Assembly (NCBI GenBank): GCA_964590755.1
Contig: CAZPYK010000003.1
Location: forward strand, 4,178 to 68,177
Origin: CAG-390 sp964590755
GTDB taxonomy: Bacteria; Bacillota; Clostridia; Oscillospirales; CAG-272
Direction of reading: 5' to 3'
Length of the DNA stretch: 64,000 bases
Shown: one piece after another, positions 1 to 6,743 of the stretch
How positions within the stretch are numbered: the first letter of the stretch is position 1
Layout: each line of letters starts with the position of its first letter
Notes under the pieces: generated by a model
What the model was told of the DNA's origin: nothing
The model's database searches: none
The model's input: only the letters and a program-made list of their open reading frames with translations
Position numbers and translations under genes: made by a program

Positions 1-204
1 GATTCCTATGTCGTTTACGCCGGTCCGCTGCATGACAATGTTGCCAAGAGCCTCTATAAGGTGAGATCGACGATGTGCAACTGCGGAGTTACCTCAATAC
101 CCGCTCTGCACCGAGAAGCTCGTATGACGCTCGTGTCCTCTACAAGCATAGTTGAGGGCGGCTATCACGACGTTATACTGAAAACAGCGAACGGTAAGCT
201 ATGA
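1..204 (+). CDS. guaB: IMP dehydrogenase, C-terminal fragment (cut by window edge)
   Basis: The frame open from base 1 encodes 67 residues and a TGA stop. It contains the segments VAKSLYKVRSTMCNCG and LVSSTSIVEGGYHDVIL, which match my memory of the C-terminal end of clostridial IMP dehydrogenases. That enzyme makes XMP from IMP with NAD+, the committed step of GMP synthesis. The catalytic cysteine, CBS domains and start lie outside the window, so the identification rests on the tail alone. The stop overlaps the next start by an ATGA junction, so translation is probably coupled to radC. Confidence 0.65.
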   Translation, partial: DSYVVYAGPLHDNVAKSLYKVRSTMCNCGVTSIPALHREARMTLVSSTSIVEGGYHDVILKTANGKL

Positions 205-947
205 GCGGCGGTACACATGAGGGACATCGCGCAAGGCTGAAGACGCGATTCTTAAAAGAGGGGCTCGATTCCTTCTGCGCGCATGAAGTCGTGGAGCTTT
301 TGCTGTTTTATGCTATCCCGCAAAGGGATGTCAATGAAACAGCCCACAGGCTCATCGAGCGTTTCGGCTCGCTCCCGGGTGTGCTTGAAGCCGATATTGA
401 AGAGCTTGAAAGCGTTGACGGAGTGGGGGCGCACGCAGCCACTATGCTCAAGCTGATGAGCGCTGTCACGCGCAGATATGAGATGGAGCGCGGCGGCGCG
501 GAGCTGAGGTATACCTCGGCAAGGCAGATAGGCAAATATCTTGTTGATATGTACATAGGCATCACGGTCGAACGCTCGTATATTTTGCTGTTTGACAACG
601 GCATGAAGCTGCTTGACGTGATCAATGCGGGAGACGGAGTGCTTAATTCGGTGACGCTGTCATCGCGTATGGTGGTGGAAAATGCGTTCAAACGCAACGC
701 ATCCGTTGTTGTCATCGCGCATAATCACCCCAACGGTACCGTTCTGCCGTCGCGCGAGGATCTTGCCACTACCGTGCGATTGAAGCAGGTGTTGGAGAAT
801 TGCGGAGTCACTCTTCTTGAGCATTTTATCGTTTCGGGAAATTATTATAACGTTATAATGGGCAGGAACGGCGGGCAGACGGCGCTGTGCGGCGACATCG
901 GCATCAGCATGGAGGACTTTTACAAAGATGTTAATGCTTTCGATTGA
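201..947 (+). CDS. radC: RadC-family JAB/MPN domain protein
   Basis: A 248-residue protein of the usual RadC length. The N-terminal part carries a helix-hairpin-helix-like segment (about residues 50-90, with SVDGVGAHAA). The C-terminal JAB/MPN domain has the full JAMM metal site: H174-x-H176-x7-S184-x2-D187. The family is called DNA repair protein RadC, but its biochemical role is unsettled and a direct repair function in E. coli has been disputed. The start overlaps the stop of the IMP dehydrogenase fragment (ATGA). Family assignment is firm; function is not. Confidence 0.93.
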   Translation: MSGGTHEGHRARLKTRFLKEGLDSFCAHEVVELLLFYAIPQRDVNETAHRLIERFGSLPGVLEADIEELESVDGVGAHAATMLKLMSAVTRRYEMERGGAELRYTSARQIGKYLVDMYIGITVERSYILLFDNGMKLLDVINAGDGVLNSVTLSSRMVVENAFKRNASVVVIAHNHPNGTVLPSREDLATTVRLKQVLENCGVTLLEHFIVSGNYYNVIMGRNGGQTALCGDIGISMEDFYKDVNAFD

Positions 948-968
948 ATTTTCGGAGCTGTGGCTGCC

Positions 969-1562
969 ATGGTATTGATAGTTGCCGATGATATCGGAGA
1001 GAGACTTGAGCTTTACGACTTTCTCAAAAAGCGAGGCATCATAAGCCGAGCACCGTTTTCCGCGGAGGCGGCCGATGTCGTGGGAGCCGAAAGCTTCGCA
1101 GCGGTCGTGTTCTGCTCGAAGATCAGGCGCGACATTCTCGCGCTCCTTCCGCCCAACACGCTGTGTATCTGTGCGGCTGTGGCTTCGGAGGATTGCGAGC
1201 CGGGAATGATATGCTTTCCCGAGTTGCTTTCGGATGAGCTTGTCGACCTCTTGACGGATGTTGAGGGGATACGTCTCCCGTTGCGACGCGGTGAGGTGTG
1301 TCGCCGCGAGGATGGAATATACCAATCCGGGTATCCGCTGAAGCTGAGAGCGGGAGAACGGATAATGCTTGGTTATCTCATGGAGCGCGAAGAGGCTTCC
1401 GCCTCCGAACTTGAGGCGGTGTGCTCATGCGGTCGGCACCGAAAAAGTGCTTCGGATTATGTTTCGGCGATAGTGTCAAGGATAAATCGCAATGCGATGC
1501 ATGTTGGAGGCAGAATGATAATCGACTTCGACGGTGAAAATTACCGTATAAGTATAAGCTAA
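969..1562 (+). CDS. Degenerate response-regulator-like protein
   Basis: A protein of about 197 residues that I do not recognise as a named family. The first ~100 residues read like a receiver domain: a hydrophobic strand followed by ADD, then a second strand FAAVVFCSK where the phosphorylated aspartate would be expected but a cysteine stands. The last ~70 residues (from LRAGERIMLGYL to ENYRISIS) resemble an OmpR-type winged helix with a closing beta hairpin. I infer an atypical, phosphorylation-independent regulator. An upstream GTG at 960 lies only 2 nt after the GGAG at 954-957, whereas the ATG at 969 is 11 nt away, so I prefer 969. It lies 21 bp after radC and is probably co-transcribed. 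Confidence 0.6.
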   Translation: MVLIVADDIGERLELYDFLKKRGIISRAPFSAEAADVVGAESFAAVVFCSKIRRDILALLPPNTLCICAAVASEDCEPGMICFPELLSDELVDLLTDVEGIRLPLRRGEVCRREDGIYQSGYPLKLRAGERIMLGYLMEREEASASELEAVCSCGRHRKSASDYVSAIVSRINRNAMHVGGRMIIDFDGENYRISIS

Positions 1563-1597
1563 AAATCGCCGGTGGCGCGATATGTGCGAAAAAAAGA

Positions 1598-1626
1598 TTG
1601 ACTTTTTTCGATTTTCGTTATAAAAT
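1598..1626 (+). promoter_or_regulatory. Predicted sigma-A promoter of serS
   Basis: TTGACT (1598-1603), a 17-bp spacer and TAAAAT (1621-1626), about 80 bp upstream of the serS start. Confidence 0.6.
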
Positions 1627-1708
1627 ATACGATATACATATTAAAGACCGTTTGAGCCCGTGCGGAGACGCCGCCGATCAAACAAAATCAAATGTACGGA
1701 GGGTGAAA

Positions 1709-2998
1709 ATGCTTGATATAAAATTTGTCAGGGAAAATCCCGACCTTGTGAAGCAGAACATCAAAAATAAATTTCAGGATCAAAAGCTGCCGCTCGTAGA
1801 TGAAGTGATAGCTCTCGATGCGGAGAATCGCAAGACCATTCGTGAGGCAAGTGAGCTTCGCGCGGAGAAGAACCGCTGCTCAAAGCAGATCGGTGTGCTT
1901 ATGGCGCACGGTCAAAGAGCGGAAGCGGAGGAGATGAAGAAAAAGGTCGCCGAAAGTGCGGCGCGCCTTGCCGAGCTTGAAAAGCTGGAGCCGGAGCTTG
2001 AGGCAAAGGTCAAAAAAATAATGATGCTGATTCCCAATATCATTGACCCCAGCGTGCCCATCGGACCGGATGACAGCTGCAACGTTGAGGTCGAGCGCTT
2101 CGGCGAGCCGACGGTACCGGATTTTGATATTCCTTACCACACCGAGATAATGGAAAGGCTTGCGGGCGTTGACATGGATTCCGCGGGAAGAGTATCCGGT
2201 AACGGATTTTACTATCTTATGGGCGACATTGCTCGCTTGCATTCCGCGGTGTTGGCATATGCGCGCGATTTTATGATAGAAAAGGGTTTTACCTATTGCA
2301 TACCGCCCTTTATGATACACGGCAACGTCGTTGAGGGCGTTATGAGTCAAAACGACATGGATGCCATGATGTACAAGATCGAAGGGGAAGATCTGTATCT
2401 TATCGGAACCTCCGAGCATTCGATGATAGGCAAATTCATCGATCAGATCATTCCCGAAGCGTCCTTGCCGCAAACGCTTACCAGCTACAGTCCTTGCTTC
2501 CGTAAAGAAAAGGGAGCACACGGCATCGAGGAGCGCGGCGTCTATCGTATCCACCAGTTTGAAAAGCAGGAGATGATAGTCGTTTGCCGTCCGGAGGACA
2601 GCATGGAATGGTATGAAAAGATGTGGCGTTATTCAGTCGAGCTCTTCCGCTCTATGGAAATACCGGTGCGTCAGCTTGAATGCTGCTCGGGAGATCTTGC
2701 CGATCTTAAGGTCAAGTCCTGCGATATCGAGGCATGGTCGCCTCGCCAGCAGAAGTATTTCGAGGTCTGCTCCTGCTCAAACCTCGGAGATGCCCAGGCG
2801 CGTCGCTTGCGCATGAGAGTCAAGGGTGCCGACGGCAAAATGTATCTGCCGCATACACTCAACAACACCGTGGTCGCACCTCCGCGCATGCTGATAGCAT
2901 TCCTTGAGAATCATCTGCTTGCCGACGGCAGCGTGACGATTCCCGAGGTGCTGCGTCCTTATATGGGCGGCAAAGAGATACTCGTTCCCCAAAAGTAA
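1709..2998 (+). CDS. serS: Serine--tRNA ligase
   Basis: Charges tRNA-Ser with serine in the cytosol. The 429-residue protein begins with the two-helix coiled-coil arm (about residues 30-100, rich in E, K, R and A) that grips the long variable arm of tRNA-Ser. The class II core follows: GTSEHSM, motif 2 around CFRKEKGAHG and HQFEKQEM, and motif 3 around HTLNNTVVAPPRMLIAFLE. The serine pocket and motif 2 wording resemble archaeal/eukaryal-branch SerRS more than the common bacterial form. The frame is open 111 bp further upstream, but GGAGGG at 1698-1703 just before the ATG at 1709 fixes the start. A terminator follows directly. Confidence 0.95.
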   Translation: MLDIKFVRENPDLVKQNIKNKFQDQKLPLVDEVIALDAENRKTIREASELRAEKNRCSKQIGVLMAHGQRAEAEEMKKKVAESAARLAELEKLEPELEAKVKKIMMLIPNIIDPSVPIGPDDSCNVEVERFGEPTVPDFDIPYHTEIMERLAGVDMDSAGRVSGNGFYYLMGDIARLHSAVLAYARDFMIEKGFTYCIPPFMIHGNVVEGVMSQNDMDAMMYKIEGEDLYLIGTSEHSMIGKFIDQIIPEASLPQTLTSYSPCFRKEKGAHGIEERGVYRIHQFEKQEMIVVCRPEDSMEWYEKMWRYSVELFRSMEIPVRQLECCSGDLADLKVKSCDIEAWSPRQQKYFEVCSCSNLGDAQARRLRMRVKGADGKMYLPHTLNNTVVAPPRMLIAFLENHLLADGSVTIPEVLRPYMGGKEILVPQK

Positions 2999-3023
2999 GA
3001 CAATAATACAAAGATAAAAATAT

Positions 3024-3064
3024 ATCGCCCAATGCTTTCGCTATCCGCAAAAGCATTGGGCGAT
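3024..3064. terminator. Bidirectional hairpin between convergent serS and THUMP methyltransferase genes
   Basis: Perfect 15-bp inverted repeat (ATCGCCCAATGCTTT and its complement) with an 11-nt loop, in the 77-bp gap between two convergent genes. It can serve both directions. Confidence 0.65.
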
Positions 3065-3075
3065 AATGTTTAGCG

Positions 3076-4215
3076 TTACCTATTAAGCGTGGGCTGTTTC
3101 TTGAAAAACTGATAGAGGAAGCAGGGGATCATGCCGTTATAAAGCTTGCGCACGGCGTCCGCGCGTCTGCCGTAAAGACGTTCGAAATACTCGCATGAGG
3201 TCAGCACGTATACCTGCCAGGGCTCCATTGCTCTGAAGGTCTTTCCCATATCGCGATAAAGTGCTTCGGCGTCTCTCATGCTCAGCATTCGCTCGCCGTA
3301 AGGCGGATTGCATATAAGAGTTCCGCGCCCGTCTGGCTTTTTGATCTTTGTCGCGTCTGCGGTATAGAATTCGATATGCTTTGAAACTCCCGCGCGTCGC
3401 GCGTTGGCTTTGGCTGTTGCAATGGCGTCGGGGTCTATGTCGGTGCCGCGAGCGCGAAAATCCGTGTCGGTGACGGCATTTTCCGCTTCGTTGCGGGCAT
3501 CATCCCAGATGCTTGCGTTAAGTGCGGGGAATTTCTCTCCGGCGAAGGAGCGAAAAAGTCCGGGGGCGCGGTGCGTCATGAGCATAACACCCTCTATGGC
3601 TATCGTGCCGGATCCGCAAAACGGATCCCAGAGCAGGGTGTCCTCTCTCAGCCTTGAATTTATAACGAGCGCGGCCGCAAGTGTTTCGCGAAGCGGTGCC
3701 GCGTTTGCCTCGGGACGGTATCCGCGCTTGTGCAGTGCAACACCCGAGGTATCTATCATCAAATGCGCGATGTCTTTAAAGATGAAGAATTCGATCTGAT
3801 ATTTTATTCCCGTTTCGGGAAGCCGTAAAAGCCCGTATCTGCCGCCCAAACGGTCGGAAACGGCTTTTTTTATTATGCTTTGGCAGGCGGGTATTGAAGT
3901 CAGTGTGCTTTTTATGGCATGCCCCTTTACGGGGAAGGCGTCATCGCGTCCGATAAATGCTTCCCATTCGATGGCTTTGGTGCCCTCAAAGAGCGCATCG
4001 AAGCTTGGGGCATCAAATGAACCGAGAAGAATGTATATCCTTTCGGCGCAACGCAGGTTGATGTTGGCGCGGGCGCAATCGCGCGGTGTGCCGCGAAAGG
4101 TCACTCTGCCGTCCATGGTGGACAGGCGTTCGACCCCGAGCGCGTCAAGCTCTGCTCCGAGCAGTTTTTCGAGCCCGAACAGGCAGGTGGCGACATATGT
4201 CAGCTTTTCTTCCAT
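3076..4215 (-). CDS. THUMP-domain class I SAM RNA methyltransferase (RlmL N-domain/YpsC type)
   Basis: A 379-residue protein that probably methylates a guanine at N2 in 23S rRNA or another RNA. The N-terminal half is a THUMP RNA-binding domain. The C-terminal half is a Rossmann methyltransferase with LLWDPFCGSGTIAIEG (SAM-binding loop) and the catalytic CNPPYGERM motif. It matches the separate methyltransferase half of RlmL, as in Bacillus YpsC, rather than the fused E. coli enzyme. The frame is open 51 codons further upstream, but that extension is basic and low in conservation cues, and AAAGGA sits 12 nt before the ATG at 4215. It is a single gene, convergent with serS. The exact target base cannot be read from sequence. 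Confidence 0.87.
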   Translation of the reverse strand: MEEKLTYVATCLFGLEKLLGAELDALGVERLSTMDGRVTFRGTPRDCARANINLRCAERIYILLGSFDAPSFDALFEGTKAIEWEAFIGRDDAFPVKGHAIKSTLTSIPACQSIIKKAVSDRLGGRYGLLRLPETGIKYQIEFFIFKDIAHLMIDTSGVALHKRGYRPEANAAPLRETLAAALVINSRLREDTLLWDPFCGSGTIAIEGVMLMTHRAPGLFRSFAGEKFPALNASIWDDARNEAENAVTDTDFRARGTDIDPDAIATAKANARRAGVSKHIEFYTADATKIKKPDGRGTLICNPPYGERMLSMRDAEALYRDMGKTFRAMEPWQVYVLTSCEYFERLYGRRADAVRKLYNGMIPCFLYQFFKKQPTLNR

Positions 4216-4382
4216 GGTTGTGATAGTTCCTTTACGTTTTTTGTTGATGGCGGTTTGGCGTCCCGGGCGTCTTTGGGCTGTCAAAGACGCGGAAACGCTT
4301 TTCGAAGATCTGTATTTCCGACCGAATACGGTGGATTTTTTAAACTTTTTTTGACCGGTGCGGCACATGCGTGATTTTTCGA

Positions 4383-4411
4383 TTGACAGCGCCGCTCTTG
4401 TGTGATAAAAT
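4383..4411 (+). promoter_or_regulatory. Predicted sigma-A promoter of the CpsB/CapA-like pair
   Basis: TTGACA (4383-4388), 17-bp spacer, TAAAAT (4406-4411), about 100 bp before the phosphatase start. Confidence 0.65.
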
Positions 4412-4513
4412 ATGTAATAATACGATCGTTTTCAAAATAAAAAGAAGTCGCGGACGCGGTTTTTCGACAGCTCCGAAAAGCCGCATGTCAAAACGAAAGG
4501 GATGGTCACGATC

Positions 4514-5227
4514 ATGGCTGACAGCACGATATACATCGATTTTCATTCTCATATACTTCCGGGAGCCGATCACGGCGCCGAAACGTCGGAGGATTCTACA
4601 GCTTCAATGAATGAGCTCATCGGCCTCGGCGCGGGTGGCGCGGTGGCGACACCGCATTTTTATCCGGAGAACACGAGTGTGGAGCTTTTCAAGAAAAGGC
4701 GCGCCCGTGCCGTCGAGCACTTTAAGGAGACCTGCCTTTCGGAAAGGTGCCCGGTATACGTCGGTGCCGAGGTGGCTGTCTGTCGTTATCTTGAGCGCAT
4801 GCCGGAGCTGGCGGAGCTCTGCATAGCAGGTACGAATGTTTTGTTGCTTGAAATGCCCTTCGCTCGGTGGACGGAGGAGATAATCAAGACGGTTGAAAGT
4901 ATCCGCAAGCTGGGTTTTGAGGTGATCTTGGCTCACCCCGACAGATACGAGGAGCGTGGAGTGGAAGCGCTGTTCGAACGCGGATTTCGCGGTCAGCTGA
5001 ACATTGCATCATTGGCGACCAAAAATCCTTGGAGAAGACGGCGCCTCTTGCGCTGGGTCGACGACGGACACATACTTGCCATAGGTACGGATATACACAG
5101 ACCGGAAGTGCGGGATGATCGCAATGCGTTCCCGCGCGGCATCGAGGTCCTCGGAGAGGACCGCCTTGCGATGCTGAAAATGTCAACAAGCGAGCTTTTA
5201 AAGGGCGCGAAGATATTATCGAGATAA
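4514..5227 (+). CDS. CpsB/YwqE-like tyrosine-protein phosphatase (PHP domain)
   Basis: A 237-residue PHP-fold metal-dependent phosphatase. The metal-binding segments are visible: DFHSHILPGADHG near the N-terminus, YVGAEVAV in the middle, LAHPDRYEER and finally GTDIHRPE. In capsule loci this family removes phosphate from tyrosine-rich tails of BY-kinases that control polymer length. No BY-kinase or Wzz-like protein is encoded in this window, so the substrate is unknown. GAAAGGG ends at 4501, directly before an ATG at 4502, but 12 nt before the ATG at 4514, so I take 4514. The stop is 16 bp from the CapA-like gene, so the two form an operon. Confidence 0.85.
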   Translation: MADSTIYIDFHSHILPGADHGAETSEDSTASMNELIGLGAGGAVATPHFYPENTSVELFKKRRARAVEHFKETCLSERCPVYVGAEVAVCRYLERMPELAELCIAGTNVLLLEMPFARWTEEIIKTVESIRKLGFEVILAHPDRYEERGVEALFERGFRGQLNIASLATKNPWRRRRLLRWVDDGHILAIGTDIHRPEVRDDRNAFPRGIEVLGEDRLAMLKMSTSELLKGAKILSR

Positions 5228-5243
5228 GGAGCGTGAGGCTGTA

Positions 5244-6653
5244 GTGCCGCTTTCGAAGAAAATAATTAAATGTCATAAGCTCGAAAGAACTGCGGCTTTT
5301 ATGTTATGTGTTCTGTTGCTCGGGTGTGCTTTCTTCGGGTGTTCGGGCGATGCTTTCGGAAGCACGACCGATCCCGAATCGACGCCTGCGGTCATTGAGC
5401 CCGAAGCGAGCGGCGAGGCGACGACTGCACCGTCGGATATCACGATCGCGCTTGATGAGGGTATGACCGCGGAATCTGTCGCCGAAACAGAGAATGTGAC
5501 CGATGAGGCAACTCTCACAGAGGAGTTAAATCCGGTCACGGAGACAAAACGGTTGAGTTTTGCCGCGTGCGGGGATAACATCCTTTATCGCCCCGCCATC
5601 AGAGAGGCCGCCACGCGAGCGATCGAGGGTGGGCGAAAGTATAATTTTCGTCCGATCTATAAAAACGTCGAAGATATAATAGCCGACGCGGATATAGCGT
5701 TTATCAATCAGGAAACGGTGATAGCGGGTGAGGAATACGGATATTCGGGATATCCCACCTTCAACAGTCCGTGTGACATAGCCGATGACCTTGTGGATAT
5801 AGGCTTTGATGTCGTTTCACTTGCGAACAATCACATCTTGGATATGTGGGAATCGGGGCTTTTGAATACGCTGAATTATTGGCGTGAGCTGCCGGTCGCG
5901 ACCGTTGGCGCGTATATCAACGCCGAGGATGCCTCGGAACTTCGTATAGTCGAACGTGACGGCGTGAAGGTAGCCTTTTTGGCGTACACATACGGCGCGA
6001 ACGGCAGACGTCTCGGTTCCGATTCGGAGCTTGTGATATCCTTTTATCGCGAGCAGGATCCGTACTCCGCAAATTACGGTGAGATATTCAAAGAAAAGCT
6101 GATCTCCGAGGTGAGTGCGGCAAAGGCGGCGGCGGATGTTGTCGTCGTGTCGATCCACTGGGGCAGAGAGGATACGCAGGTCATCACCGACGAACAGCGT
6201 GAACTTGCCGTGCTTTTGTGCGACGCGGGAGCGGATGTCATATTGGGGCATCATCCGCACGTGCTGCAATCGATGGAGTATATTCAAAGCACCAACGGAG
6301 ATCACACGGCTTTTTGTGCATATTCGCTCGGCAACTTTCTCGGAATGCAAGGCTATGATCACAATGCGCTGGGCGGAATACTGACCTTTGAACTGTGTGT
6401 GGATGCGGACGGTGTTCGCGTGGAGAATGTCAAGTTCATTCCCACCGTGAGCTATTTCAATGTTAACTATCTGGAAAATGAGATATATCTTTTTTCCGAG
6501 TTTACCGATGAGCTTTGTGCCTCGCACTGTGTCGTGCGACGCGGAGGTGACGGTACCTTCGGGGGCAGAATGAGCATGGCGTCATTGACGAATATCTTGA
6601 AAAATGCGATCAAGGTCGACTTTTTGCCGGATGCGCTGAAGAACTTGTACTGA
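5244..6653 (+). CDS. CapA-family (PGA_cap) lipoprotein
   Basis: A 469-residue protein with a lipoprotein signal peptide: basic start, hydrophobic stretch and AFFGC with the likely lipidated Cys33 (Cys28 is an alternative). An acidic, Thr/Ser-rich linker of about 70 residues follows, then a metallophosphatase-like CapA domain with FAACGDNILYRP, INQETVIAG, LANNHILDMW, VSIHWGRED and LGHHPHVLQ. CapA-like proteins are linked to poly-gamma-glutamate capsule production or processing, but many copies have no tested role. No CapBC synthetase is nearby. The start is GTG at 5244. It is co-transcribed with the PHP phosphatase, and an IR terminator follows. Confidence 0.85.
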   Translation: MPLSKKIIKCHKLERTAAFMLCVLLLGCAFFGCSGDAFGSTTDPESTPAVIEPEASGEATTAPSDITIALDEGMTAESVAETENVTDEATLTEELNPVTETKRLSFAACGDNILYRPAIREAATRAIEGGRKYNFRPIYKNVEDIIADADIAFINQETVIAGEEYGYSGYPTFNSPCDIADDLVDIGFDVVSLANNHILDMWESGLLNTLNYWRELPVATVGAYINAEDASELRIVERDGVKVAFLAYTYGANGRRLGSDSELVISFYREQDPYSANYGEIFKEKLISEVSAAKAAADVVVVSIHWGREDTQVITDEQRELAVLLCDAGADVILGHHPHVLQSMEYIQSTNGDHTAFCAYSLGNFLGMQGYDHNALGGILTFELCVDADGVRVENVKFIPTVSYFNVNYLENEIYLFSEFTDELCASHCVVRRGGDGTFGGRMSMASLTNILKNAIKVDFLPDALKNLY

Positions 6654-6680
6654 CAAACAAGCCATTTCCGGCTGTTTTAT

Positions 6681-6721
6681 ATTGGGACTGTAAAAAACGT
6701 AATGTTTTTTACAGCCCCAAT
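6681..6721. terminator. Bidirectional hairpin between capA-like gene and alaS
   Basis: ATTGGGACTGTAAAAAAC pairs with GTTTTTTACAGCCCCAAT (one mismatch), loop of 5 nt. It lies between two convergent genes, and the A/T-rich stem gives a U tract in either direction. Confidence 0.65.
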
Positions 6722-6743
6722 ATGTTTGCATGCATTCTTCCGT

